Source: DSSB01 sp046346845 (GTDB lineage Bacteria > UBA10199 > DSSB01). Taken from it: a stretch of 64,000 bases of DNA. The position numbers and the translations under genes were made by a program. Position 1 is the first letter of the stretch; the number at the start of each line of letters is the position of its first letter. The stretch lies in assembly GCA_046346845.1 (NCBI GenBank), contig JAXMHH010000003.1, forward strand, positions 186,001-250,000, in the 5' to 3' direction. The notes beneath the pieces were generated by a model. That model did not search any database. It was not told the DNA's origin and was given only the letters and a program-made list of their open reading frames with translations. Positions 47,801 to 57,004 of the stretch are shown here, piece after piece.

Positions 47801-49974
47801 GTATAGGTCACGGGAGCGCCGACATTTCCCACCGCCGGGGTCACTGTCTTGGTGATGGCCAGGTCGGTCGCTGGGATGCCGACACCGGCATTGACGGTGA
47901 CCTCGTCGTTCAAGGGATTGGTGTCGTTGATCGGACCCGTGACGTTGGCAATGTTCGAGAGCACCCCATTCGCGGTCGGCGTCACCGAGTAGGTGATGGT
48001 GCGGGTCAGGCCGGCGCCGATGCTGGAGATCTGGCAGAAATAGGAATCGCCGATGTTGGAAATGCCGGCGTCGCAATTGGTGAAGGTACCCGTCACCGCC
48101 GCGCCTCCGGTGAAACTACCGAGGATGCGGTCGATGACAAGGATATTGTTGACGGTCGAGGCCCCGTTATTGGTCACCTGGATCTGGTAGTTAATGGGAG
48201 TGCCGGGCGTGAAGGGCCCGGCGCTCGTGATGGATTTGGTGATGGCCAGGTCGCCGCTGGCAGCATTGGGCGCGACGGGGATCACCGTCACGCTCTGGGT
48301 ATTGTCAGACAGGTCAGGGTCTTCCGTTCCCAGGCTCGAAACGGTGGCTGTATTGGTGATGGGTTGCGCGCCCGTGACCGTGCCCGTCAAGGTAATGGTT
48401 GAAGTGGTCAGCGGCGCCAAAGAGGCTCGGGTACAATCGATGCGCCGCGGATTATTGGGCGGATTCGGCGGATTGGTGCCGATCCCGGTGGTGGTGCAAG
48501 ACCAACCTCCGCTCGCGGAGACATTCAGATTAGTGATATTGCCCACCGTGATATCCCGCAGGCTCAGGCCGGTGGCCGTTACCGCGGGGTCGGTGTTCCG
48601 AACCCGGATGCTATAGGTCAGGACACTTCCCACCGTCGGGGTGAGGGTACTGGGCTCCTTGACGATGCGGAGATCGGCTTGGGTCGTCGTAGGAGACGCG
48701 ATGCCGACCGTGCTTGCCACCGCGGTGTTGTTCAGCAGATTGGGATCCGTCGTGACCTGATTGTCGTTGCCAAATCCGTCAGCGACGGTAACCAGATCAT
48801 CGACTTGGCCGACATCGTCCAGGTTCCCTTCCACCGTAAAGGTGAAGGTATCCCCCGGCAACATGGTGCCAAATCCACCGGCGCCCAAATCCCAGACATT
48901 ACAAAGAATCTCTTGGACCAATGGGTCCGAAGTGGGACTGACCGTACAGAAGGCCGGCAGGGTCCCCAAATTCACCGTGAAGGGCCCGGAGATCGTATCC
49001 CTCACGAACACACCGCCGGCGTCATCCGGGCTGGTGGGCGAATTTTCCACCGTATAGGTGATGGTCACGGGGCCGCCGGGAGGCACGGTGACCTGGGCGG
49101 GCGACATCGACTTGATGATCGACAGGTCGGCAAAGGGGCCGCCGTCGTCGCTAAATCCGGACACGATGACCGGGATCGGGGTCAGAGAGCCGTTGCTCGT
49201 AATCCGGAGTGTATCGGTGAAGAATCCGAGGGAGCTCGGGAAAAACACCACCTGCAAATGACAATCCTGACCCGGAGGCAGGACGTTCGCGTAGGCGACC
49301 GTGCAACCGTTATTCAAGATGAGGAAGTCGGTGCCGGTGTCAAAGGCGTAGGAAGAGATATTGAGGTTGGCGGTGCCGGTGTTGATCACCTGGATCAAGC
49401 GCACCTCGCTGAAACTTCCAGGAGCGGTGGTGGGAAAGAAAATAGAGGTCGTATCGAGGTTGATAATAGGAGTGGAAGGAACCGCTGCCGCCGCGTTTCC
49501 GGTGAAATTTGCCACCAAGGTACGCGTCGTCGCACTTTGGGTGTAGGTGACGGTCACCTGCCCCGCGATCGAACCCGTAGCCCCGGGATTAAAGCGAATA
49601 GGAATGAGGCAGTCGGCGTTTCCGGAGCTTGGCACCGTCGCCCCCGTGCAACTCTCGCCCACGAGGTTATAATGGGCCGCACCCGCCGTTAAAACGACGC
49701 TACTAACCGTAATATTGCTATTGGGCGCCGCATTCGTATTGAAAAAGTGCAAGATCTGCGGGGTCGTCGGCGTCCCCACCTGGGTGGAAAAGGTCATGCC
49801 GGCATTGACCGTCGTCACGGTACCCACGGTAGAGGTCGATACGGCCGGCGCCGCAGCCCCGGCCGCAAAGGCCTTGGCGGAAAAAAGGACACTTAGGAAC
49901 AGGAGTCCCAGACAGCCCTGAAAAAGTTGTTTGGGCAGGGAGTTGCGGCGATTCAAGCGGGAGATAAAAGACAT
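41881..49974 (-). CDS. Giant secreted DUF11 repeat protein with Cys-rich insert and GGC anchor
   Basis: 2697 residues from ATG 49974 (AGAGGT upstream). A long-type signal peptide ends near AKAFAAG. The first 300 residues are choice-of-anchor-like beta domains. About 17 DUF11 repeats follow (each opening with ADL[AST]I[TV]K and containing NNGP ... ATNIQVTD ... CSV ... NLSNNSAVAS). After the eleventh repeat, four Cys-rich DUF4215 units are inserted (CGDG ... EQCDDGNT ... GDGCSA), then six more DUF11 repeats. The tail is EGGCSM, hydrophobic span, RRSRRQN. It is likely a surface adhesin or fibre. The palindrome GTTTTC-TAGG-GAAAAC lies about 250 bp upstream. Alternating repeat subtypes (ITKTVTP versus NVVSP) suggest duplication in pairs. 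Confidence 0.9.
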   Translation of the reverse strand: MSFISRLNRRNSLPKQLFQGCLGLLFLSVLFSAKAFAAGAAAPAVSTSTVGTVTTVNAGMTFSTQVGTPTTPQILHFFNTNAAPNSNITVSSVVLTAGAAHYNLVGESCTGATVPSSGNADCLIPIRFNPGATGSIAGQVTVTYTQSATTRTLVANFTGNAAAAVPSTPIINLDTTSIFFPTTAPGSFSEVRLIQVINTGTANLNISSYAFDTGTDFLILNNGCTVAYANVLPPGQDCHLQVVFFPSSLGFFTDTLRITSNGSLTPIPVIVSGFSDDGGPFADLSIIKSMSPAQVTVPPGGPVTITYTVENSPTSPDDAGGVFVRDTISGPFTVNLGTLPAFCTVSPTSDPLVQEILCNVWDLGAGGFGTMLPGDTFTFTVEGNLDDVGQVDDLVTVADGFGNDNQVTTDPNLLNNTAVASTVGIASPTTTQADLRIVKEPSTLTPTVGSVLTYSIRVRNTDPAVTATGLSLRDITVGNITNLNVSASGGWSCTTTGIGTNPPNPPNNPRRIDCTRASLAPLTTSTITLTGTVTGAQPITNTATVSSLGTEDPDLSDNTQSVTVIPVAPNAASGDLAITKSITSAGPFTPGTPINYQIQVTNNGASTVNNILVIDRILGSFTGGAAVTGTFTNCDAGISNIGDSYFCQISSIGAGLTRTITYSVTPTANGVLSNIANVTGPINDTNPLNDEVTVNAGVGIPATDLAITKTVTPAVGNVGAPVTYTVTVTNNGPNPATNIQVTDIPSGPLAGLATATPGCSVASGQVNCLFAGPLGAGLTIPITITGTIGAAGDIENIASVSSNSVADTNESNNSAIASTLGQNPALPSTDLSITNVVAPATGPIGTPAIFTLTVSNTGTSATNVQVTGILSGPMTAFATATPGCSVTGSQLNCLLPGPIASGGSATITATGNINGNGPIVLTSTVSSQATNDSNLSNNTAASATLGTNPALPNADLAITKTVTPATGNIGDPVTYNITVTNNGPGAATNIQVSDLVSGPLTGLATSTPGCSAAGSQVACTFAGPLGAGLSIPIAVTGTIGAAGQIDNIASVSSASVNDTNLSNNSAVASTIGQNPALPQADLRVTKEVNDLTPNVGDTVTYTIHVRNLSPSVTATNIDVTDITIGDITLSSASGAGWSCSNAGGNPPLPPANPRVISCSRASLAPSTTSNLTLTGTVNSAGPVTNTAGVSSSGTFDPNGSNNSQSVALVAVNPALPDADLSIVKTATPTVGVVGDPVSYSIVVTNNGPGVASNIQVTDIVSGPLSGLATSTAGCSVVGNQVNCAFAGPLGSGLTIPITVTGTISAPGQIDDIASVSSQSVNDTNLSNNSAVASTIGQDPALPQADLTIDNAASIATGEIGDPVTFTITATNNGPSSATNVQVSGILSGPLTGFATATGGCSVTGNRLNCTLPGPILSGGSAVITATGTINGTGQIDLTASISSPDTFDTNLSNNTAVSSTIGTDPALPDADLSITKTVTPAVGTVGDPVSYTIVVTNNGPDTATNIQVTDQVSGPLTGLATSTAGCSASGSAITCSFAALGSGTSTTITATGTIGDVGQIDNIVSVSSQDVNDTNLSNNSAVASTIGQEAGLPAADLTVANVVSPGQGQVGDPVTFTVTVTNAGPNPATNVQVSGILSGPLSGFATSTAGCSVSGSVLSCLLPGPIAASGTSVITATGTISGQGQIDLTASVASQDTTDTNLSNNTAVSSLNGVDSVCGDGLVEAGEQCDDGNTAGGDGCSASCLLETVCGDGIQEGVEQCDDGNTTPGDGCSDICRLESVCGDGLIEPGEQCDDGNATGGDGCSATCRLETVCGDGIQEGVEQCDDGNTTPGDGCDANCRLEGADIRVVKTTTAAQASVGSTVTFDVLVSNLGPRNATNVQVTDQLVTAPNNFSVDTVTVIGGTGSCTVTDSNGVPVSLPANGGTLLINCDLDAMASGSTETIRVTGTVLGLGQIDNTASAADSNDPQTGAQAQVDPNPSNNVSVASVNGTAASVNLSITKTASVAQAGPDQDVTFTINVNNPSSANAQGVVITDTIDGPFTINSISFAAGTCSPATPINSPATIVCTPTAGALPPGTTTITMTGRVTGEGQVDNTVSVDSTITADPDHSNNTATTSVIGMAREVDLSVVKTVDNPLATVGTTVNFTVTVTNNDATNNAEGVRITDIATGPMQVQSMNFTVGGGTCTPTAALPASAQPFLTFVCIPTSGQIGPGGQVEITMVATVTGEGQIDNTVSVDSTITSDPDKSNNTAVASVNGAALADLRVTKTVTNGPTFNIGDPVDFEITIENRGPNDATNVTLTDMQLGGLSFTTIPAGCTVSGNNMTCDVAATLASGASITLNYTSTANVAGLWSNIVTVSSDVEDRIMSNNTTSANVSVGVLADTADLEVTKTADVTEIKQGGDINYTVTVTNNGPDQATNVVLNDFVAGPFASISNIQINPAVGTCSELNGLITCSIAAVPSTPGFNSFTVTYTVTTDATGAISNLAVVAGEVSDPIQDNNSAAYQVDVVDASADISISKVVNPNPGLVGDTFTYTLLVKNAGPDTARNVIAVDQISGQFENVTANSSMGSCSVASPQAGASTVTCELGDMASGSSATITISVTGDGLFSILSNLASAYSDTHDPVLGNNAATADTIQLEGPSPTNQPILEGSGAFGREGGCSMADDARSRAPWAAILGFALATVLVLRRSRRQN
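44476..44740 (-). repeat. Near-identical tandem repeat within the Cys-rich insert
   Basis: A stretch of about 44 identical bases recurs 192 bp apart (from about 44478 and 44670). It extends to about 65 bases with one mismatch and encodes the second and fourth Cys-rich units (GIQEGVEQCDDGNTTPGDGC). Together with the alternating first and third units this shows recent duplication of a two-unit, 64-codon block. Confidence 0.75.
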
Positions 49975-50205
49975 AGAGACCTCTTCGCGTCTAGTTCGAC
50001 AAGAAAGATAGCTGAAACGGAGAAAGACACATGCCAGAATAAAAATTCTAAGCAAAAGATGGTTAACCACTTTTGAGGATCTTGAAAATAAGAAGCCAGA
50101 AACCCCGAGGAGAGTGCCCTACCCCATCTTCTTAAAATTCAAATCGTCCTCACCCGTATATTTTTTTGAAAATAATTGAACAGATAATGAAGTAGAAAAT
50201 TTTCT

Positions 50206-50237
50206 TTGGCAAATATTTTCTGTTTTCTAGGGAAAAC
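50206..50237. promoter_or_regulatory. GTTTTC-N4-GAAAAC palindrome with TTGGCAAATA box upstream of the giant DUF11 gene
   Basis: TTGGCAAATA (50206-50215), six bases, then GTTTTC-TAGG-GAAAAC (50222-50237). The order, orientation and spacing are identical to those upstream of the choice-of-anchor D gene. It overlaps the stop codon of the upstream gene (50227-50229). The remaining AT-rich 230 bp down to 49975 shows no gene and presumably holds the promoter and leader. Confidence 0.55.
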
Positions 50238-52179
50238 TTTTTCTCAAAAATTCTTCAATCTCGGAATTCCTTCGCCCGTTGAGCAGCACTTCGCCATTTT
50301 GCAAATTCAATTTCGCCTGCAGCGAATCCGACTTCGCGTCAACCACGACGTAGGGCCCCAAGACGGCGAGACCCAGCGAGGCGCCCGAGTAGGCTTTGTC
50401 CAAGGCGGCCTGCAATTTGCTGAGCCGGTCGATACGAACCTGGAAATCCATTTTTCCCTGCGACAGGAAGGCGCCCAGCGTATCCTCCGCCATTTTGGGC
50501 AGGGCCAATTTCATGTCCTCCGCGCGCCAGGAGAGGGGCGTCTTTCCTGCGAGCTTCGCGGCCTCGGCCTCCATCTTGAGATCCAAGCCGATCGCGAACA
50601 AGTTGGCGCCGAAATCCAAGCGCCACTTCCAATCCAGGCCGACGGGGCGGCCGGAAAAAATCGTTTGCCAGGAAGGCGCGGATTCCGTCGCCACGGCGGC
50701 CTTGCGGACGAAGGCCAAGAGCTCCGACCACGGCAGTTGGAAACCGAAATCCAAATCGATCCTCCCCTGCTGGATGCTCTTTTCCGGCTCGCCAACCAAC
50801 ACCGAGTCAAAATCGTCCTGCAGGCGGTAATCCCAATTTGCGCCCCGCACCGCGAAGGTCAGGGCAGCAGCGCGATGCTCCGTTTGATAGCGCGGCCCTT
50901 GGTACTTCAGGCCTTGCACCCGGAACTCTCCGGACATTTCGTCGGGCATTTGCGCCAGGTAAGACAGATAGAGGTCTTGCAGGCGCCGCAGGGCGAATTG
51001 CGGCTCGCGGGGCAGCGCCAGGGTTGCGGCGTAATAGCGCCCGAAATAGCCCAGCCAATCCCGGTACCTCAGGCCACGGTAGGCCGATTTTTGGGAGAAC
51101 TCGAGGCCGGTCAATTCGAAGCGCTGCCCGGGCAGCTTCAGCTCCAAGCGCCGGAGCTCGCCCTTCCCGTCCGTCTTCATGCCATCCGGGGAATCGAGAT
51201 AATGGACTTGGAATTCAAGCGGCTCAACGGTGACCAGGTTCTGCTTCGCCTCGTCCTCCGCATGCAGGCCCGCCCAGCGAAATTCCACCCGTTCGGGCTG
51301 GGGCCGAAGCTCGACAAGAAAGGCCAAGGTATTGCTCAGCAGCGCCTCGTATCGCGGATCGAAGATTTGGCTCGGCGAGGACTCGGCCGAGGGACGGGAT
51401 TCGGCAAATTGCCGCCACTCGCCGCCCAGCCGTTTCCAGCGGTCCCAAGGCAAATTGGCGATGCTCCCTTCGGCCTCGAAGCTCCACGGCGAAACCTGGG
51501 CCTGGCCGTGGGGAAAGCGAAAACCACCGCCCTGCCCCCGATGGAATATCTTCCAAGAACGATCCCCTCCCTTGGCTTCGGAGAGAAAGCCCGTCTCGAT
51601 CGGCCCCAGCTGGATCTCCTGCCGCGCGTTTCCCGCCAGCTCCTTGGAAAAATTCAATCCCTCGATGCGGAAGTGAATCCGCGCAGGCAGCTCCGCCCCC
51701 GGCGGCCCGATCTGCAGCCAGGGTTTTTCCACGCTCAGCCTCTCGCCGGAGGCGGAATTACGGAAGGCCAACTCCTCGGCTCGAAGCCCCAAGAGCAGGT
51801 CGGGCAGACTCAGCTCAAAGGCCAGACGCCGCGCCTCCAGGCCCTCCCGCCGCAGCTCGCCCGGCTCCAACACCAAGAGCAGCTCCTCCGGATGCCAGAG
51901 GCTGGTGCTGAGCCGCGCCGAACCGAGCGGCACGGACCCAGGCCCCCGCCAGGCCCCGAGATCCAACACCACCTGGGGAATCTCGACGTAGGGCTTGAGC
52001 CGCGCCAGGCCCTTGACCCCGTCGCGCGCCGGGGCGACTTCCAGGCGAAGGCCCAGGCTGCGGTAAACTCCGCCCCGCGCGGCCAGACTCAGCCGGTCCG
52101 CGGCCTGGCGCCAGCGAAAGGCAATCCCGACCGCGGCCGCGAGCAGCAATATCAAGATCAGGGAGAGAATTTTTTTCAA
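50227..52179 (-). CDS. Membrane-anchored DUF945/AsmA-like protein
   Basis: About 650 residues. The preferred start is TTG 52179 (MKKILSLILILLLAAAVGIAF) with AAGGG seven bases upstream; a GTG at 52203 is the alternative. One N-terminal membrane segment is followed by a long beta-rich periplasmic region with repeated LxLxxx strands. The end (AKLNLQNGEVLLNGRR) resembles the closing segment of DUF945/YdgA proteins, and the whole resembles AsmA-like proteins thought to act in envelope lipid transport. The assignment is by pattern only. Its stop overlaps the palindrome placed upstream of the giant surface gene. Confidence 0.6.
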   Translation of the reverse strand: MKKILSLILILLLAAAVGIAFRWRQAADRLSLAARGGVYRSLGLRLEVAPARDGVKGLARLKPYVEIPQVVLDLGAWRGPGSVPLGSARLSTSLWHPEELLLVLEPGELRREGLEARRLAFELSLPDLLLGLRAEELAFRNSASGERLSVEKPWLQIGPPGAELPARIHFRIEGLNFSKELAGNARQEIQLGPIETGFLSEAKGGDRSWKIFHRGQGGGFRFPHGQAQVSPWSFEAEGSIANLPWDRWKRLGGEWRQFAESRPSAESSPSQIFDPRYEALLSNTLAFLVELRPQPERVEFRWAGLHAEDEAKQNLVTVEPLEFQVHYLDSPDGMKTDGKGELRRLELKLPGQRFELTGLEFSQKSAYRGLRYRDWLGYFGRYYAATLALPREPQFALRRLQDLYLSYLAQMPDEMSGEFRVQGLKYQGPRYQTEHRAAALTFAVRGANWDYRLQDDFDSVLVGEPEKSIQQGRIDLDFGFQLPWSELLAFVRKAAVATESAPSWQTIFSGRPVGLDWKWRLDFGANLFAIGLDLKMEAEAAKLAGKTPLSWRAEDMKLALPKMAEDTLGAFLSQGKMDFQVRIDRLSKLQAALDKAYSGASLGLAVLGPYVVVDAKSDSLQAKLNLQNGEVLLNGRRNSEIEEFLRKSFP

Positions 52180-52410
52180 AGCGAGGCCCTTGTCATCGAA
52201 CACTCCGGTTTGACAGGTGAAAGACGCTTCGGTATTTTTTCAAAGGTGCGGAAAAAAAACATCAAAAAACTATCCGGTTACGACAAACCCTCGAGCGGGT
52301 CATGAAGAACCACCCGGACCCGGGGACCCCCAACATGTCCGGCACACCTTGATTTTACTGAAAATGAAACCCTTGGAACGCCTCGAATTCACCCTGAGGC
52401 GCTCTCCCAA

Positions 52411-52446
52411 AATAAAAGGCCGCTCCGGCGCAAAACCGAAGCGGCC
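52411..52446 (-). terminator. Rho-independent terminator
   Basis: Hairpin with GGCCGCT/AGCGGCC arms and an inner CCGG/CCG pairing (52418-52446), followed on the minus strand by TTTTATT. It ends the ethylmalonyl-CoA operon after the carboxylase/reductase gene. Confidence 0.85.
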
Positions 52447-52467
52447 CAAACCCATCAAAACAAGAAC

Positions 52468-53736
<1,269 letters not shown>

Positions 53737-53750
53737 GGCCATCTCTCCTT

Positions 53751-55721
53751 CTAATTTCGGGCCGACATCGCGATGCCGACGATCTCGTCCATGATGGTGT
53801 TGAGTTCAAAGTCCTTGGGGGTGTAGACCTTCGCCACGCCCTGTCTCAGCAAGGTCTGACGATCAGTCTCGGGGATGATGCCGCCCGCGACGACCGGGAC
53901 GTTCTTGAGCCCCTTCTCTTTCATCAGGCGCAGGATCTCGGGGATGAGGGCCAGATGCGAGCCGGAGAGGATGCTCAGGCCGATCACGTGCACGCCCTCC
54001 TGCAGGGCCGCCTCGACGATCTGCTCGGGCGTGAGGCGGATGCCCTGGTAGACGACCTCCATACCGACGTCGCGCGCCCGCACCGCGATCTGCTCGGCGC
54101 CGTTGCTGTGCCCGTCGAGCCCGGGCTTGCCGACCAGGATGCGCAGCTTTTCGCCGGTCTTTTTCTGGAAGGCCTCCACCTTGTCGCGGACCTTTTGGAT
54201 GCCCTCGGTAGTCGTCGCCATGCGCACCCCGGAGACGCCGGTGGGCGCCCGGTATTCGCCGAAGACCTGGCGGAGGGCGTTCGCCCATTCGCCCGTCGTC
54301 ACCCCGGCGTGGGCAGCATGGATGGAGAGCGGCATGATGTTTTCCCCGCGCTCGACGCCGGACTTCAGGGTTTCGAGGGCGGCCTTGGCCTTCGCCTCGT
54401 CGCGCTGGGCGCGGAACTTCTTGAGGCGCTCGATCTGCTCGCGCTCGGCGGACTCATCGACCTTGAGGATGCCCTCGTCGCGACCGCCGGTCAGCGGGCT
54501 CTCGGCGGTCTCTTGGTAACAGTTGACCCCCACCACCTTGATCGAGCCGTCTTCGATGGCCCGAACGCGGGCCGCGTTGGACTCGACCAATTTCTGCTTC
54601 ATGTACTCGACGGCGTTGATCGCCCCGCCCATCTGTTGGACCGCGTCGATCTCTTTTTGGGCGGTCTCGACCAGCTCGCGGACCTTGGACTCGATCACCG
54701 GGCTGCCGTTGAAGATGTCGTCGTACTCGAGCAGGTCGGTCTCGTAGGCGATGACCTGCTGGATGCGCAGCGACCACTGCTGGTCCCAGGGCCGCGGCAG
54801 GCCGAGCGCCTCGTTCCAGGCGGGCAATTGCACGGCCCGGGCGCGGGCGTCTTTCGAGAGGACGACGGCGAGCATCTCGAGGACGATGCGCTGGATGTTG
54901 TTTTCGGGCTGGCGCTCGGTGAGGCCGAGGCTGTTGACCTGCACGCCGTAACGCATGCGCAGCATCTTCTCGTCTTTGACGCCGTAGCGGCTGCGGCCCA
55001 GCTCGGTCCACATCCGGTTGAAGGCGCGCATCTTGCACATCTCCTCGATGAAACGCACCCCCGCGTTGACGAAGAAGGAGATGCGCCCGAAGACCTGGTC
55101 GAATTCCCCCTCCGGGACCTGGCCGCTGGCCTTGACCGCGTCGAGGTAGGCCATCGCATTGCACAGCGAGTAGGCCAGCTCTTGCACCGGCGTCGCACCG
55201 GCCTCCTGCAGGTGATAGCTGCAGATATTGGTGGGGTTCCACTTGGGGATATGCTTCACCGAGTAGGTGATCATGTCGGTGATGAGGCGGATCGAATGCT
55301 TGGGCGGAAAGATATAGGTGCCGCGCGACAGGTATTCTTTGAGGATGTCGTTTTGGGTGGTGCCCTGCAGCACCTTCGAATCGACGCCTCGCTGCTCGGC
55401 GACCGCGACGTAGAGCGCCAGCAGCCAGGCCGCGGTGGCGTTGATCGTCATCGAGGTGTTCATCTTCTCGATGGGGATCTGGTCGAAGAGGGTCTCCATG
55501 TCGCCCAGGTGCGAGATGGGGACGCCGACCTTGCCGACCTCGCCGCGCGCCATGACCGAGTCGCTGTCGTAGCCGGTCTGGGTGGGCAGGTCGAAGGCGA
55601 CCGAGAGGCCGGTCTGTCCCTTGCTGAGATTGAGCCGGTAGAGCTCGTTGGAGGCCCGGGCCGAGGTATGGCCGGAGTAGGTTCGCATCACCCAGGGTTG
55701 TTCACGCTTTGCCGCAGTCAT
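53751..55721 (-). CDS. ecm: Ethylmalonyl-CoA mutase (B12-dependent)
   Basis: 656 residues. Converts (2R)-ethylmalonyl-CoA to (2S)-methylsuccinyl-CoA by a coenzyme B12 radical mechanism. The catalytic barrel starts with RTYSGHTSARASNELY and SVAFDLPTQTGYDSDSVMARGEV, typical of Ecm rather than methylmalonyl-CoA mutase. The C-terminal cobalamin domain carries GKPGLDGHSNG (the DxHxxG motif with the cobalt-ligating His) and GLSILSGSHL. Catalytic and B12 domains are in one chain. ATG 55721 is chosen because its short N-terminus matches known Ecm; an upstream TTG at 55757 is possible. It neighbours Ccr, Mch and Mcd of the same pathway. Confidence 0.93.
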   Translation of the reverse strand: MTAAKREQPWVMRTYSGHTSARASNELYRLNLSKGQTGLSVAFDLPTQTGYDSDSVMARGEVGKVGVPISHLGDMETLFDQIPIEKMNTSMTINATAAWLLALYVAVAEQRGVDSKVLQGTTQNDILKEYLSRGTYIFPPKHSIRLITDMITYSVKHIPKWNPTNICSYHLQEAGATPVQELAYSLCNAMAYLDAVKASGQVPEGEFDQVFGRISFFVNAGVRFIEEMCKMRAFNRMWTELGRSRYGVKDEKMLRMRYGVQVNSLGLTERQPENNIQRIVLEMLAVVLSKDARARAVQLPAWNEALGLPRPWDQQWSLRIQQVIAYETDLLEYDDIFNGSPVIESKVRELVETAQKEIDAVQQMGGAINAVEYMKQKLVESNAARVRAIEDGSIKVVGVNCYQETAESPLTGGRDEGILKVDESAEREQIERLKKFRAQRDEAKAKAALETLKSGVERGENIMPLSIHAAHAGVTTGEWANALRQVFGEYRAPTGVSGVRMATTTEGIQKVRDKVEAFQKKTGEKLRILVGKPGLDGHSNGAEQIAVRARDVGMEVVYQGIRLTPEQIVEAALQEGVHVIGLSILSGSHLALIPEILRLMKEKGLKNVPVVAGGIIPETDRQTLLRQGVAKVYTPKDFELNTIMDEIVGIAMSARN

Positions 55722-55830
55722 GCCCCTGGGACTATTCGGTTTTTCCGTGAGGGTCAAGAAGGCTTTCCAAAGGAAATTTAAGGGAAATTATCCGAAAAAA
55801 CCGAAGCAAAAACCCGGCCGTCAAAATTAC

Positions 55831-56994
55831 CTAGGCCGGCTTCTTCTTGATCAAGACCCGGCGCTCAATCTCGAAGATCTTCTCAGGGATCTTCTCCTTG
55901 CCCAGGTCTTTTTTATTGTTCTCTTTGACAAAAAGGTCGGCGCCGAACTTCTCCAGGGCCTCCTTGGGCCGGAGGTTCTTGACGCCGATCAGCTGGAAGG
56001 TCACGACACCGGCGTTCAGCCCCTTGGGGCCCTCCTCCTTCGCCAGTACCCGCGAGATCGCATAGACCGTGTCTCCGCTCACCGCGGGCTGGGTGTGGTA
56101 GCCCTCGGTGTAACCGAAGTCCGCCAGGGCGTTCTCGGTGGTGTCGCGGCTGGCGAGGCCCGCCAGCCATGCGAAGACTAGTCCGCCATAGACGATGGGC
56201 TCGCCGCTCATCGCCCCGCTGCGGGCCGTCGAGTAGAGGCGGTCGTAGTGCAGCGGGTGGGTGTTCATCACCCGGTAGGTCCAGGGATAGTGCTCGTCGG
56301 TGATGGTACGGCCGTTGGCGTGGACGATGACGTCGCCGACGGTGAAATTCTCGAAGTAGCTGTTCACGCCGGTGAGGTTGGCCGGGTAGGCGCCGGTCGC
56401 GTTGGGGATCTCGATGGTCGGCTCGGCCTGCTCGGGGAAGGGCTGGCCCGAAACGGTGGTCGGCTCGCTGGCCTTGCCGGCCGCGGCCACCATGATCTTG
56501 CGGTCGTACTGCAGGACCAGCTCGTTTTTCTGGTTGAGGCCGATGGTGCGGATGGTGACGATGCCGGGCTTGCCCTCCTTCGCCTTGACGTCGAGGACCT
56601 TGGTCAGGGCGCGCAGGGTGTCGCCGGGGTAGACCGGCTTCACGAAGCACACATTATAGTAGCCCAGGTTGGCGATGGCCTTCTCGGAGTCGTTCTGCAC
56701 GCCGAGCGAGAGGCAGATGTTCATCACCATCAGGGGCGAGACCGGCATGTCGCGGAAGCCGTGGGCGATCGCGTATTCGCGGTTGGTGTAGAGCGGGTTG
56801 GCCTCCATGAAGGTGGTCGCGAACTCCAGCGCAAAAGCGGGATAGACCGTGATGCCGCGCGGGTGGCAGAAGACCTCGCCAGGCTTGAAGTCCTCGAGGA
56901 CGCGGCCATACTGGGGGTACCGAACCTTCTCGAGGTTGGCGGCTTGGCCGGGGGCGGATTCTTGGAATTTGGGATAGGGGATGGTGATAGACAT
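55831..56994 (-). CDS. mch: Mesaconyl-CoA hydratase (MaoC double hotdog)
   Basis: 387 residues, two MaoC-type hotdog domains in tandem. The first half carries YPAFALEFATTFMEANPLYTNREYA; the second carries the hydratase motif FTVGDVIVHANGRTITDEHYPW and MNTHPLHYDRLYS with the catalytic Asp/His pattern. In the ethylmalonyl-CoA pathway this enzyme hydrates mesaconyl-C1-CoA to (2R,3S)-beta-methylmalyl-CoA. Size, domain doubling and its place between the dehydrogenase and the mutase support the assignment. The start is ATG 56994, 10 bp after the upstream stop; 110 bp separate it from ecm. Confidence 0.88.
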   Translation of the reverse strand: MSITIPYPKFQESAPGQAANLEKVRYPQYGRVLEDFKPGEVFCHPRGITVYPAFALEFATTFMEANPLYTNREYAIAHGFRDMPVSPLMVMNICLSLGVQNDSEKAIANLGYYNVCFVKPVYPGDTLRALTKVLDVKAKEGKPGIVTIRTIGLNQKNELVLQYDRKIMVAAAGKASEPTTVSGQPFPEQAEPTIEIPNATGAYPANLTGVNSYFENFTVGDVIVHANGRTITDEHYPWTYRVMNTHPLHYDRLYSTARSGAMSGEPIVYGGLVFAWLAGLASRDTTENALADFGYTEGYHTQPAVSGDTVYAISRVLAKEEGPKGLNAGVVTFQLIGVKNLRPKEALEKFGADLFVKENNKKDLGKEKIPEKIFEIERRVLIKKKPA

Positions 56995-57004
56995 AATTTA
57001 TTTC

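Noticed and set aside
42100..48402. Very long plus-strand frames (815 and 1082 codons) opposite the giant DUF11 gene
   Set aside because: Arg/Gly/Asp-rich antisense translation of the repeats; no start signals; the minus strand has signal peptide, repeats and anchor in one frame.
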